Assembly (NCBI GenBank): GCA_016081115.2
Contig: CM071925.1
Location: 9,714,441 to 9,778,440, forward strand
DNA length: 64,000 nt
Direction of reading: 5' to 3'
Source: Rehmannia glutinosa
Lineage: Eukaryota; Streptophyta; Magnoliopsida; Lamiales; Orobanchaceae
Below are positions 1-10,683 of this stretch, one piece after another. Under the pieces are notes generated by a model. The model saw only the letters and a list, made by a program, of their open reading frames with translations, ran no database searches and was not told where the DNA came from. Each line of letters opens with the position of its first letter. The stretch's first letter is position 1. Both the position numbers and the translations under genes were made by a program.

Positions 1-1576
1 GAGACTTGAGGTTTGGCTCATCATCAAAATTGAACTTTTGTCGGCGACTTTGAAGTCCGGCTTACTCGTGCTTGGAAGAACATCCTCACCGAGTCTTTTT
101 GATTTGTAGCAGGGTTAACTCGCCTTCATCTTGAGATCCCGAAAAAGATATGTCGGGGTTGTCTTGGGAATCATGAAGAGCACTTATCTCCTTCTCGGTT
201 TCTTCAATGTGAACAGGAGGGATGTTCTCGCATTTGCCTCTCTTTACCCGGAAAGTCTCAACCTCCTTGGGCCTTCATTACCTCCCTGCGCAGTCTCAAG
301 CTGCAGCAAGGCCTTGTACATTCCTTTCGACGGATGCATGCAAATCGTCTTAGGGTCTTCTCGATGGCATCCACAGAGTCTCAACTCCTTGGATTGCACT
401 TTCATTGCCAGTGTTAACTCCCGGCGATCCATCTCGTGCCTCGATTGCATCGCGTGTCCTCGACTGCAAAGTTTGTTGGCATTTCAAATTTGAGGCACTT
501 AACTATCCGAGCTTCATCGGTGACAACTTCATCGTTGTTCTTTTTCTTTTTCCTTCTCCACTTCGCCTCCTTTCTCGCATTGTGGAGTCATCTGCAGATC
601 CTCCGACCTAGCCGCGGTGGGGAGTGAGTTTCCCCACTCGGGGCACCACCGAGTGAGTCGATGATGGGGGTCACTCTGCTCCAGGACTCTCGGCTGCTTC
701 CTTTGAGTGTTCACCATGGGGGCGGTGCTTTAAGACACCTTCGACAGGGGTTGGCTCAACTTGGGTGCCCAAATTCCCGTGTCATCGCCATGTCCCTTAG
801 ATCCGTCATTTGAGTGAATCGGGGAAGTGATTGCAACAATAATCGCGTGCAATCTGCTGTACCACTCCCAACGGATCAATCTCCAGCTCATGCATTAATC
901 TGGATTCCCGCATGGCTTGCTGCATTTCCAACTCCTCCGTCATAGCAGCATGTTCCATGTCCTCATCACTATCCGAGAGCATGTCAATGTGAGGATGAGT
1001 GCGGTCGCTGGTTCCAGTGAGAGTACAAATGCTGGCTTTCTCACGAGCCTCTGCTTCCTCAGCTGCTCTAGCCTTTTCTTGTTCCTTGCGAATTTGCAGC
1101 ATATTAATACAGTTATCCTCATCTAGGGCTTGCAGCACGGTATCAACTTCAAGAAACCTGAAGCGTTCCTCTTCTTCTTCAATAAACTCTGGATGTTCAA
1201 ACAGCGCCCTAGTGTGACTCAGCTTCCATTTCCTTCACTCTCGCAGATGGCTCTGGATGACTGAGTACAAGGGATAATACATAAATATGTCATCATCATC
1301 ATTCTCCTCTTGTTGGCCTTTCTTCTCAGGAATAGAAGGTAGAAAATTATGCTGCTCTTCACCTTCGGCAGCATTAGGGGCAGGTGGAGACACAACTTTT
1401 TCGTTAGGAGATTTTGTTGTCTCCGCTGTTCTATCCATAGCTTGGCCTTCTTTTTGCCTCTGCTGATCGGCCTCAGCAGACTTGGCTGTTTCATCAACAA
1501 CCGGAGAGGCGCACTTCTTCAAAGAAGATCTTAGATACTTTTTCCAGCTGAGTGGCAGACTCAGCTGTCTTCTCAA
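1..1576 (-). pseudogene. aORF middle part, frameshifted, runs off the window
   Basis: Homology to the element E aORF continues past the stop at 1494 in shifted frames: 1235-1576 (VVSPPAPNAAEGEEQ, then an acidic DDDDIFMYYPLYS match to E's DDDDIIMYSPVYPD) and 806-1138 (coiled-coil-like, REKASICTLTGTSDRTHPH matching E's KICEFTGTHEHTHPH). The last 800 bases are degraded and carry CG-rich substitutions at sites that read CAG/CTG in other copies, for example near 600-670. The protein is charged and Gln/Glu-rich. Function is unknown. Confidence 0.65.
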
Positions 1577-2669
1577 GCTCTGAAAGCTTGGTGATTCTTG
1601 TCCTTCTCTTAGTTTTCACCAGAGGAGTATCTAGTTCTACTTCCTCCGGTTCCTCGAAGGTAAAGGCCATCGGAGTGGCCTTAGAAATAGCTGCCCTTCT
1701 CGCCTTGGCAGTCCTCTTCTTTTTTATCCTTTGTGAAGGTATTAAGGGTTTCTTCTCCACCGCGGCTGCAGGGGCAGGAGCGTCTTTCTTCTTTGTTGCA
1801 GGAGCAGCTTTCTTCTTTGCAGCTGTAGGGGCAGCTCTCTTTTTAGGAGGGGAGGAAACAGCTGTGTCGACGGGATCATCTGATTCCCCCTCACTGGTGT
1901 CAGCCCTTTTGGCATAGGCTCTCTTCTGGGCTCCGGAGAGATTTGCCCGGAACATCTTCTTGTTGACATGAAATGGCTTTCCATGTCGAAGGGGAACACC
2001 CTTCACCTCCATCAGATGGCCAATGACTAGGCCATAGCCAAGTGATCCTCCAAAGGATCCATCCTCCTTGAACGACTTGTTTCCAATATTCTGGCAAAGT
2101 CTGCTGTAAATGAATTCAACCCAATTGATCTTCTTCTCTTCCATGATCGCAGCCATGATGATCAGCTTGGTTTTGGACAACTGATTGAAGCTGCCAAACT
2201 TCATGTCTACACACTTCGCGACGATATCAATTAATTTATGATAATCCTCCTTCAGTAGCTTCTTCTCAACTGTGTAGACAACTTTTGCAGCAAATTCAGG
2301 TTTGGCTACTTCCTTCCCTGCAGCAGCCAAGTTGACGTCGGCTTCATATATTTCCGGCATGCCCTCCGACGACAACAGACAGTGCTCCGCAAGGTCCTTT
2401 GCAGTGATTAGAATGTCCTTGCGGTGGACTGATGACTTAATCCCTTCGTCCTGCACTTTGGCATTGATGTAAAACTGGGCGACCTCCTCAACGTACGTCA
2501 TTTGATATTCCATGGTGAGGAATGGTTTCAGTCCGGATTTCTCGATTTTATCCGCTATCTTCTTCACAAGGGTTTCATCGGAACCCTGCTTTATCATCCC
2601 CTCAAAATCCACAGTTGATCCGGTGTGGATTTGCTTGGCGAGCTTAGCGAAATCATGTGCTGGTGCCAT
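1494..2669 (-). CDS. aORF N-terminal part, putative plant transposon protein domain (391 aa open)
   Basis: This is the longest open copy of the third gene of this family. It starts with MAPAHDFAKLAKQIHTG, and the matching start MAPKFDYIKLSKQIHSG in element E (39168) supports this ATG. Residues ~1-235 form a globular domain with the conserved run KFGSFNQLSKTKLIIMAAIM and a following WVEFIYSRL. It resembles the 'putative plant transposon protein' domain found in plant retroelements; function is unknown. Residues ~240-340 are low-complexity Ala/Lys/Pro-rich with several KKR/KKK clusters that could be nuclear localisation signals. No signal peptide or membrane helix is visible. The frame closes at 1494, but homology continues leftwards in other frames, so this is the N-terminal third of a broken gene. 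Confidence 0.75.
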   Translation of the reverse strand: MAPAHDFAKLAKQIHTGSTVDFEGMIKQGSDETLVKKIADKIEKSGLKPFLTMEYQMTYVEEVAQFYINAKVQDEGIKSSVHRKDILITAKDLAEHCLLSSEGMPEIYEADVNLAAAGKEVAKPEFAAKVVYTVEKKLLKEDYHKLIDIVAKCVDMKFGSFNQLSKTKLIIMAAIMEEKKINWVEFIYSRLCQNIGNKSFKEDGSFGGSLGYGLVIGHLMEVKGVPLRHGKPFHVNKKMFRANLSGAQKRAYAKRADTSEGESDDPVDTAVSSPPKKRAAPTAAKKKAAPATKKKDAPAPAAAVEKKPLIPSQRIKKKRTAKARRAAISKATPMAFTFEEPEEVELDTPLVKTKRRTRITKLSELEKTAESATQLEKVSKIFFEEVRLSGC

Positions 2670-3220
2670 TTTAGAGGATTTTACTGATCAAACCTTGATA
2701 AACTTGCTTTGAAAACTGGTAGGGTTTCGAGAGAGAAAAGGCTGGCCTTCGTATGCTTGAAGATGAACATTTTTTAAGTGAGAGAGAAACTAAAGAAATG
2801 AGTATATAAGGGTTATGAAAAGACGTGTTTTTGGTTTTTGAATTTTGATCAGGATCAACAGCTCAGATTTAGAACGCCTCATTGCATTTAATTGCTCGCA
2901 TTTAATGCGGCAGCATTTATATCCAATCATATGCTTACTGTACAACTTTTGACTGTACCCGTCATAATTACGCTGACGTCATCCTTAAAATGTTCCCGCT
3001 CATTAAAAACGACTGCGTTTTTGTCACTTAGCTCATAAATGACTCAACACATTACACAAATGACTCATCTCTTCTTCTCTCCTTCCATATAGTGACTTAG
3101 CTGTCAGCTAACTCGATACAATTGAATTCCCGATACGGCTGATTCACTCTGCTGATTCATGAGACTTGTCCTATTTTCATCTTTACACATTTCAACTCTT
3201 CTAATTGAGCATTCTGAGTG
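2670..3220 (-). other. Spacer between pol and aORF of element A (aORF leader)
   Basis: This ~550-bp non-coding spacer separates the pol stop from the aORF ATG. The equivalent spacer in E is 38629-39167, and the two align in opposite orientation, including TAGCTGACAGCTAAGTC-like and CTCTCTC-rich stretches just before the ATG. On the minus strand a TATA-like CTTATATACTC sits near 2807-2817, about 140 bp upstream of the aORF ATG. E and F do not keep an exact TATA here, so an internal promoter is only a possibility. How the aORF is expressed is not settled by the sequence. Confidence 0.5.
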
Positions 3221-4284
3221 TCAACTCAACTCAATTAACCCTAGCTCATGCTTAAGTTTTTCAAATCGTGATTCACATAGGGGTTTGGTGAATATGTCAG
3301 CTAACTGTTTATCAGTTGAGATATATTCCAAAGTGATGTCTTTCTTTTCAACATGATCTCTTATAAAATTATATCTGACGTCAATGTGCTTTGTTCTTGA
3401 ATGCAACACAGGATTCTGAGTGATTGCAATAGCACTTGTATTGTCACACATAATTGGAATTTCTTTTTCTTCAATTTCATAATCTCTCAGCTATTGTCTC
3501 ATCCATAAGACTTGGGCACAACAACTGCCCGCAGATATGTACTCCGCTTCAGCTGTGGACGTGGCTATTGAATTTTGCTTCTTGTTAAACCAGGAAACTA
3601 GTTTGTTTCCAAGCATTTGACATGTAACTGAAGTACTCTTCCCTGTCAACTCTACATCCAACATAGTCAGAGTCTGAGTAACTAATTAGTTTGAATCCAT
3701 CTTCCTTTGGATACCATAAGCCAACTTCTTGGCATCCTTTCAAATATCTAAGGATTCTCTTAGCTGCAGTCATATGACTTTCCTTTGGAGCGATTGGAAT
3801 CTTGCACATACTCCTACCGCAAAGGTGATGTCCGCTTGCTTGTCTTTGTTAGATAGAGCGGTGATCCAATAAGTCTTTATGTATCTTGTTTGATCCACAG
3901 GCTTGCCATCTGCATCAATGTCCATTTTGACTGATGTATTCATTGGTATTTTTACAGAAGATTTCTCTTCCATACCAAAGTTTTTCATTAAATCTCTTGT
4001 GTACTTTGTTTGACTTATAAAAGTTTCATCCTTTAGTTGTTTAACTTGAAGTCCTAAGAAGAATGTCAACTCTCCCATCATGCTCATTTCAAATTTGCCT
4101 TGCATGAGGTTTGAGAATTTATCACACAACTATTTGTTTGTGGATCCAAAAATGATATCATCCACATATATTTGAACAAACAATATACTCTCTCCATCTT
4201 CAATTCTGAAGAGTGTTCTGTCCACTTTGCCTTTGGTGAATCCATTATCTGTCAGAAATTGAGATAATGTATCATACCACGCTC
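3221..4284 (-). pseudogene. Copia pol 3' end of element A: RT fragment and RNase H
   Basis: The RT catalytic region is readable near 4150-4180 as VQIYVDDIIFGSTNK, followed by an in-frame TAG. Next come 3770-4129 (KFEMSMMGELTFFLGLQVKQL, the typical copia RT tail) and 3585-3809 (ILRYLKGCQEVGLWY and SDSDYVGCRVD, start of RNase H). The end, 3221-3451, reads CDNTSAIAITQNPVLHSRTKHI then LADIFTKPLCESRFEKLKHELG and stops after LIELS. Several frameshifts and stops disable it. E has the same region at 37.6-38.6 kb and F at 56.2-57.1 kb. Confidence 0.85.
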
Positions 4285-4835
4285 GAGAAACACGAAACAA
4301 GCTCAATAGCTCAAAGAAGCTAGAAAAAGCTCGTACAAAAAGCTATAAGTTGTGGTTCTTAAAAGCATTATGGACTTTTATACATGTCTAATGAATTCTT
4401 TTTAACAGGGGGAGCTTCTAAGCTCATGATATTCAAGTTTCTATTGTCAAAGCTGAGCTTTTAGCTTTTGGTTGATTGCTTCTATACTATTCTTGTTGTG
4501 CATGTTGAAAGGGGGAGCTTTTATAAAATGTTATGAAAATCTTTCCTCCCATCATTGTGGCTATTATGCATGGAAAGTTGTCGCTTAAAATGGATAGTTA
4601 ATGTTTATCGGAAAAATTGTTTTTGTTTTCAAAATCGACCTTATAAAATTGTTTTGGTTTGTAATCATCAAAAAGAGGGAGTTTGTTAGATAGATGTTTT
4701 TATCATGATTTTGATGATTTTGTTTAACTATGTTTTTACACCAAAACAATGTCCCTAAATGTTGTCCAAATACTCCTAAATATTTTTGATTTTAGTCGTT
4801 TCCAGGTACTAGGCTCTTGGGTTTTAGAGTTGGTC
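4285..4835 (+). mobile_element. Fragment of D-family copia: 3' internal end plus first part of LTR
   Basis: The stretch matches 24690-25170 of element D on the same strand: AGCT-rich sequence with AAGCTATAAG, a shared GGGGAGCTTCT, then the polypurine tract AAAAGAGGGAG and the LTR start TGTTAGATAGATG at 4684. Similarity to the D LTR fades after roughly 4775-4835. No second LTR or coding part of this copy is present, so it is a short relic joined directly to truncated element A. Confidence 0.7.
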
Positions 4836-5436
4836 GATTTTAAAGAGTTTCTATTTTTAAACATATCAAAACTACTATTTATTAATTTTTATTATTTCAT
4901 TTCTAAAGTTTTCATTTTGTTATGTGTGTGTGATTATATGAAATTTGGGTTATACTGATTTTTGTATCTGAAATGCATGACATAATAATTATACTGATAT
5001 TTATATAACGTAATAAAAAATATATATTGAACAACCTGTATACAGTAGGGTGACACAAACATTTTTAATTTGGTGTCTGGGTCCATGAAAGTGATGTTTA
5101 TTGCTCGATTATAATGATGTCTGGGATTGGGTAAAAGAAGCGAAAATAGATGGGAGGTCATAAAAAATTATATGGAATAGAAAGAAAAAATGAGAAGAAT
5201 TAAAATATTAAAAGAAAAACGAAAAGGAATACAACCGTACTCGAGGCACATGTTGAATCGTTGATACCCAATGTGCCCATGACATGCATTTTATTAGTAA
5301 AAGAACGTTACCCCATGTAGTAGTATTAAATAGAATGTTTATATAACATGTTTATATAATAATACAAAAGATTTTTTTTATATAATAGGTGTACTGAATT
5401 CGAATTCATAACTTTTGTCCCATTCAATAATTTCAT
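4836..5436. other. AT-rich stretch without recognisable gene
   Basis: About 600 bases of AT-rich DNA with short poly-A/T runs lie between the D-family relic and the LINE. The open frames are short and without familiar motifs. Part of it could be decayed LTR or the missing LINE 5' region, but nothing specific supports that. Confidence 0.4.
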
Positions 5437-5443
5437 TCATAAA

Positions 5444-6271
5444 ATGCAAATGGGAGATATTAAAAGTGTGGGGAAAGAATTCACTTGGGCTAATAATCGC
5501 GAGTATGACAGCTTTGTGGAAGAAAAATTAGATAGGTGTTTTGCTTCGCCAAAATGGTTCTTCAATTTCTCGCAAACCATTGTCACAAATATCGAAAGAC
5601 ACTCCTCAGACCATTGCTTAATGCTTTTGGACACCAATCCAGATCCTCATAAAACCAAACGAAGGTTTCGATTCGATCAGTGGTGGCCAAAGATGGACGG
5701 TTTTGATCAAGTAGTGACAAGAGCCTGGGCATCGCAAATTGAGGGATATCTTATGTATCAAGTTTAAAACAAAATCAAAAGTTGCAGCATCGAAATTCTA
5801 AAATGATATAAGGAAGAAGCTCCAAACTCTGCTAAATCAATCAAAAACATAAAGGAGCAGATGAGTACCCTTAGTCAGATGGGTGGAGAGAGAGATTGGA
5901 ATCATTGGAGACAATTGACAACTAAGCTGACTGTGGCATATGAAATGGAGGAAAAATTCTGGAGGTAAAAATCCAGAAACCAGTTGCTCAAGGAGTGTGA
6001 TAAAAATACGAAATTCTTCCACGTGTGTACCATACATAGAATGAAAATAAATACGATCGAGAAACTGGTAAAATTCAATGGGCAGATTTGTGATACTCCC
6101 ATTAATATTCAGCAAGAGGTGGAGGAATTCTATTGCTCTTTGTTGAAGTCATCCTCACCTGCAATATCATCCCCAAATCTGTCTGGAAAGTCGAGATCCA
6201 TTACCAATTGGGAGGGTAAGTGGCTTACCAGATTTGTCGACGATGAGGGTGGTATGACTCATTTTTTCTAA
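5444..6271 (+). pseudogene. LINE ORF2 endonuclease C-terminus and linker
   Basis: 5444-5767 reads GDIKSVGKEFTWANNRE, LDRCFASPKWFFNF and RHSSDHCLMLL, the C-terminal part of an exonuclease-endonuclease-phosphatase domain; SSDHCLM corresponds to the family's SDH motif with its catalytic His. A second piece at 5984-6271 reads LKECDKNTKFFHVCTIHRMK and EEFYCSLL, the usual linker before the RT in plant LINEs. Stops separate the pieces. It would have nicked target DNA for target-primed reverse transcription; it is not functional now. Confidence 0.75.
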
Positions 6272-7374
6272 CAAAAAATTTGGCAAATAATTCATCATGA
6301 TATTTGTAGGGCTGTTAAAAATTTCCTCTGTACTTCTTTTATGCTTAATGGTCATAACCCTACCTTGATTACCTTGATTCCGAAAGTTAAAAGCCCCTCA
6401 TCCATTTCACATTATAGACCAATTAGTCTATGCAATGTGGTTTATAAAATCATTTTGAAAATTCTTGCGAACAGACTAAAGGTTTATCTCCATAAATACA
6501 TATGTGAAAGCCAAACAACTTTTGTTCTGGGGAGACAAAATTTAGACAACATTATTATTGCTCACAAATGTTTTCACTATCTTCGTGGACTCAAGAATAA
6601 TAGAAAATGTTTCATGGCTCTGAAACTTGATATGGCGAAAGCTTATGATAGGGTGGAGTGGGATTTTCTCTCGCTTATCCTTAATCGTATGGGTTTTCCT
6701 CATTTATTGACTAAATGGATCCATTCTTGTATCATTCCACCTCATTTTCCTTTCTATTTAATGGTTCTTTAAGGGGCATCTGACAAGGGGATCCTTTGTC
6801 CTCCTATTTGTTCTTGATTATTTCTGAGGCATTATCAAATCTGATCCACCAAACTCGTACCCAAGGAAAATTTAATGGTCTGAAATTTTGTAGGAATGGC
6901 CCAGTTATCTCACACCTCTTATTTGCAGATGATTCTTTACTTTTTTGTGAAGCTGATACAACCCAAGCTAGGGTTATAAAGAAGTTGCTTGATGATTTTT
7001 GCTCAGTCTCTGGTCAACTGGTGAATTTGGAAAAATCCTCGATTTTCTTCAGCAGAAACACCCCCCAAAACCTGAAAGATAACATTCGAAATGTTTTCAG
7101 AGGTATTCAGGAACAATTCATGATCAAACACCTTGGGATACCAATGATTATTGGTAGGTCAAAAAAAGAGATGTTTCGTTACGTGGTCGACCAATCACAA
7201 AAGAGGATTAAAAAATGGCGAGCCCATATTCTCAATCCAGCAGGTAAAAAGGTACTTATCAAATCAGTCTTGAATTCTCTCCCTAATTTTGTCATGTCTT
7301 TTTACAAAACACCTAAAGGAATATACGAGGAATTGGACAAAATATCAGCAAACTTTTTGGTGGGGTTCACATGA
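6272..7374 (+). pseudogene. LINE reverse transcriptase domain
   Basis: The RT begins near 6272 (KIWQIIHHDICRAVKNF) and continues LITLIPKVKSPSSISHYRPISLCNVVYKII, with KLDMAKAYDRVEWDFL as the first catalytic Asp block. A frameshift near 6772-6796 is followed by SYLFLIISEALSNLI, and the catalytic box LLFADDSLLFC lies at about 6916-6945, with FADD at 6922-6933 intact. The tail includes KHLGIPMIIGRSKK and WRAHILNPAGKKVLIKSVL. These are diagnostic of plant non-LTR RTs. The catalytic residues survive, but the frame does not. Confidence 0.85.
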
Positions 7375-8126
7375 TCATGTTAAAAATAGGTTACACTGGA
7401 CTAAATGGAGCGTCTTAACTCGACAAAAAATGGATGGTGTGTTGGGCTTCATGATGTCAGAAGTTTCAATGATGCACTCCTAGCAAAGAAACTTTGGAGA
7501 CTTATTACTCAACCAAACACTCTAGTTAGTAAATTCATGAAAACAAAATATTACCCTCTGGGTGGGATCCTTAGAGTTAAAGAGAAGGCAACAGACTCAT
7601 GGTTGTAGAGAAATTGGCTAAAGACAATGTATGTTATCGAACTGGGAGCTGTATTCCAAGTCTTTGATGGAAAACTAATCAACATCTGGGACCATCCTTG
7701 GATTGCTGAAGGATGGCCGAAGAAACATATGGCATCTCAACTGTATTTTGATTCGTACATATCAGTTAGTGAACTTTTGAACACAGTGGGAATGGAGTGG
7801 AATGAAAATAGGATTTCGAATGATCTTTTGTCTATTTGATGCAGAAAGAATTATGCGAACTCCCATAATCAAATGAGGCTCTAAGGACCGCCTCTGCTGG
7901 CATCTACCTACGGATGATAAAGTTTTAGTTCACTCGGCTTATAGTGCTATAATTCATTGGAGGACAATGGAGAAGGACATATCAAAAACTAGTGAAGGAA
8001 CGGACGTTTCTAAACAGTGTTCGAAAGGAATTTGGACTCTTAAAGTGAAAAATAAATTAAAACATTTTATTTGGAAATGTTGTCAAAACCTCTTACCAAC
8101 AAACTAAAATCTATTAGAATGACAGT
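7375..8126 (+). pseudogene. LINE ORF2 C-terminal region (zf-RVT-like)
   Basis: Broken frames continue after the RT: WCVGLHDVRSFNDALLAKKLWR and KFMKTKYYP at 7405-7608, then a piece at 7627-7839 with VFDGKLINIWDHPWI. Near 8044-8100 comes VKNKLKHFIWKCCQNLLPTN, matching the zinc-binding zf-RVT region. The copia LTR interrupts it at 8127. Confidence 0.7.
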
Positions 8127-8280
8127 TGTTATGTTAGTTAGAATAACTAAATTCTATTATGTTAGTTTCCTTGTAACCATATAGAAGTTAGCTCTTCATC
8201 TCTATTTGTATAAATACATGTAACTCTCCGATTCATAATCAATATACTCAATTTGTTCAACTCATATTTTCTCTAGTTCA
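8127..8280 (+). repeat. Probable 5' LTR of copia element B (about 154 bp)
   Basis: It begins TGTTATGTTAGTTAG directly after LINE coding sequence, has a TATA-like GTATAAATA at about 8209-8217 and ends CTCTAGTTCA immediately before gag-type sequence. The following TATGGTGAATTTTC is a poor match to the usual initiator-Met primer site TGGTATCAGAGC. With no partner LTR to compare, the boundaries are inferred from the TG...CA ends and the LINE/gag context. Confidence 0.5.
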
Positions 8281-8281
8281 T

Positions 8282-8990
8282 ATGGTGAATTTTCTGGTAC
8301 CTCTTCTTTTCTCTTTCAGTGACAATGGTGAATTTTTCTTCTTCTCTTTTGTGCCAACCTTCACAACTCTCAGAATCTGGCTGGATCGGAATAACTATAC
8401 TCTTTGGCAAACACATGTGCTATCTACTATTTGTGCCCATGGTTTTGAGGAGTTTCTAAATTTTTCCTCTACTCCAGCTCAGTTTTCTGATACCGAAGGT
8501 GATGTTTTTGATTCTGCTCTTACTATAAATCCTGAGTTTCTCTTATGGCGTCGAAAGGATCAATATATTTTCAGTTAGTTACTTGCTTCTATTTTGGAGG
8601 CTATGTTAATGGCATGTTTTAGAAACTCAATTCCGGTCTCAATCTAAAGCTGGAGTTATGCATCTGAGGTTGATGCTACAAACGCAAAATAAGGGTGATT
8701 TAAGTGTTGAAGCATATATTTTAAATATGCGAACTATTGTTGATGATATTCTAGCTGCAGGACAACAAATATATGATGATGATCTGATTTTATATGTTCT
8801 TGGAGGTTTTGGCCCCGAGTATGAATCTGTGGTGGTAAATTTGACTTCGAAATCTGAACATCTCACTGTGGTAGATGTCCAGTTTGCTTTGCAGATGCAT
8901 GAGATGCGTTTACAACAACAATTTGGTAATGTTTCGATTCCTAGTGTTCCATTGTTAACTCCCCTAATGAACTAAGTAATACAAGTCATA
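8282..8990 (+). pseudogene. Copia element B gag (capsid) N-terminal part
   Basis: 8282-8578 contains WLDRNNYTLWQTHVLSTICA and LLWRRKDQYIFS, the copia gag N-terminal block. 8658-8975 contains HLRLMLQTQNKGDLSVEAYI, DDILAAGQQIYDDDLILYVL and GPEYESVVVNL, the UBN2 gag region. A stop and a frame change near 8576-8650 separate the two. A frame change near 8950 lets SNTSHISLNQNQQHR continue before homology is lost at the insertion. The zinc knuckle of the same gag resumes at 10.7 kb. Confidence 0.8.
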
Positions 8991-9596
8991 TTTCACTCAA
9001 TCAAAATCAACAGCACAGGGACATCCTACTAATTCATAAACTAAATTGTTACGAGAAAATAAGAAAAATTGTAAATCAGATATACCAATTACATAGGGTT
9101 TAGAAATTTGACTTTTTTGCCATTGAGTGAAAATTTCAAAGTAACAAGCCTATGTTAGGCTAGAGCCGATGGATGGTGGCTATTTGAGACAAACGGGAGG
9201 GCTTCATCCATAAGTCAGCCTATGGGATGGGAGCGGATTGAAGACAATCAGCGACGACGAGAACTGAAATTGAGTGTTGAGAGTGACGGTTGCTCACGGT
9301 GTGGTCGCGATGAGAACTAAAACTGGGCGGGCGGCGGGGGGTGGGAGAGAGTCGAAGGAGGCAAAACGGAGATTGGGAGAGCACTAGATTGAACACGAGT
9401 GTTTAGTTAATTTTGATTTTTTTACTTTTTCTTTTTCTTTTTTCAAAACATCAATTTTTATTGATAAACCTATAACTATGTTTACAATTCTCATTAGCAC
9501 CTTTAGTAATATGCTAAAGTTGCTAGACTAAAATTGCTTAACTATCTAAAAGTGCTAGTCAACTATCTATATAATGAAGATATTGACTAAGAGGGT

Positions 9597-9955
9597 GTTT
9601 GACTGAGCTTATAAGCTCTTCAAAACATCTTATAAGATGTTTGAGAGCTTATAAGTTCTTTAAATTTGTTTAGTAATTTTTTCAAAAAAAAAAGATCTTA
9701 TAAGTTCCCAAAATAAGATGTTAGGAGCTTATAAGCTGTTTTTAAAAAAAGTTGGAGAATCCCAACTTCTTTTTTAAAATTAATAAGATCTTATTTTAAT
9801 AACTTCCTTAAATTTTGACTATTGTAATTACAAAATTGTCATTACTAACAATCTTAAAAGCTCCACCATCTTATCTTTCAAACACTTCAACAACTTATTC
9901 TCAAAATAAGATCTAAACATCTTATAAGCTCTAAAAACATCTTATAAGTATATGA
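9597..9955. repeat. MITE-like AT-rich inverted-repeat segment
   Basis: The left side reads GGGTGTTTGACTGAGCTTATAAGCTC and repeated CATCTTATAAGATG. The right side carries AAACATCTTATAAGCTC and a second CATCTTATAAG. AGCTTATAAG words recur in both orientations over ~350 bp. The GGGTGTTTG...AGCTTATAAGC start resembles plant hAT-type miniature elements, but I cannot find a clean complementary right terminus or a target duplication, so class and ends are uncertain. Confidence 0.4.
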
Positions 9956-10269
9956 ATTATATATGGATATTATATATGTAAGCTTATAAATAAGTCGTCA
10001 TGTTTAGTTTAAAAGGTTTTTTCAAAAGCTCAGGTCTTTCGATTATCTAAATAGGCAGTCTAGCTCAATTATTAAATAGGCCAAATCAAGCAAACACAAT
10101 GTAGTCAGCCATAGGCCCATATTGGGTAGCAGGGCCTATCCTCATCCCTGGTTGAGACGCCCGTTTATATTTCTCTTTTATAATCTAAAGCCATTTTTTA
10201 AGTTCTGATTTTTTAAGCAACATAAAGATTTTTCTAGAAATATTTCAATAGACAAATATGTTTTGTTTT

Positions 10270-10683
10270 TATAACGGTTTCAAAAACCCATCGTCGTTTT
10301 ATCAGTCTGAAAACACTTATAGACAATTGTTCTCAAAATTGTCGTCTTTAACAATAAGGGCGCTAATAGACAACGATTGACAAAGCTGTTGTCTTCAGCC
10401 CAAAAAGTTGTTGTCTTTGACAAAAAATGGCGCTAAAAAACAACGGTTAGATAAACCGTTGTGTTAGACCCAAAACAATTGTTGTCTTTATCGAAAAACT
10501 CCGCTAATAGACAACGAGTTAGAAACCCTTTGTCTTACACCTGAATCAAATGTTGTCTTTATAAAATTGTCCGCTAATAGACAATAGTTATGTACATAAC
10601 CGTTGTCAATACTTCAAAAGACAACGATTTAGTGAAGCACCGTTGTCTTTTCAGTGTTGGCGATTAGCATTTTTCTTGTGGTG
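10270..10683. repeat. CACTA subterminal repeat cluster
   Basis: About ten copies of GACAACG / CGTTGTC-like words (for example AGACAACGATT, CCGTTGTC, GTTGTCTTT) occur in both orientations over ~400 bp, interleaved with GCGCTAATAGACAA and CCGCTAATAGACAA. Such subterminal arrays are where CACTA transposases bind; that role is inferred from the family. The cluster ends exactly at the terminal TTTTTCTTGTGGTG. Confidence 0.6.

Larger units (their letters stand above)
1..4284 (-). mobile_element. Ty1/copia element A (SIRE/Maximus-like), truncated 3' half
   Basis: On the minus strand this stretch reads RT end, RNase H, a ~0.55-kb spacer, then the additional ORF, in the same order as elements E (31.9-45.3 kb) and F (49.3-63.3 kb). 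It is cut inside the reverse transcriptase at about 4284, just after the residues matching APRAWYDT, where plus-strand sequence of another copia family begins. It runs off the left edge of the window within the aORF, so its LTRs are not visible. Lineage is inferred from domain order, the large ORF after pol, and the related elements' PBS and LTRs. Confidence 0.85.
5437..8126 (+). mobile_element. LINE (non-LTR retrotransposon), 5'-truncated and decayed
   Basis: The order is endonuclease C-terminus, linker, reverse transcriptase with a FADD box, and a C-terminal zf-RVT-like part, the arrangement of plant L1-type LINE ORF2. The endonuclease N-terminal half and ORF1 are absent. The element has numerous stops and frameshifts. 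At 8127 it is cut by the LTR of copia element B, so its 3' end and poly-A tail are not seen at this point. Confidence 0.85.
9040..10683. mobile_element. Insertion in copia B gag with a CACTA-type right end
   Basis: The gag of element B is interrupted between about 9040 and 10683. The right end, read on the minus strand, begins CACCACAAGAAAAATGCTAAT, close to the CACTACAAGAAA ends of plant CACTA transposons, and is backed by many short subterminal repeats. No matching left terminus is evident near 9040 and there is no transposase coding, so this is either a truncated non-autonomous CACTA element or a composite. The left part (9040-9590) has no recognised content beyond a G-rich patch near 9320-9360. 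Confidence 0.6.

Noticed and set aside
1552..1917. 121-codon plus-strand open frame, hydrophobic in places
   Set aside because: It is the antisense shadow of the Lys/Ala-rich tract of element A's aORF; Lys codons read backwards give Phe/Leu. It is not a membrane protein.
2807..2817. TATA-like box as an internal promoter for the aORF
   Set aside because: It is not conserved at the same place in E and F, so it is mentioned only as a possibility within the spacer.
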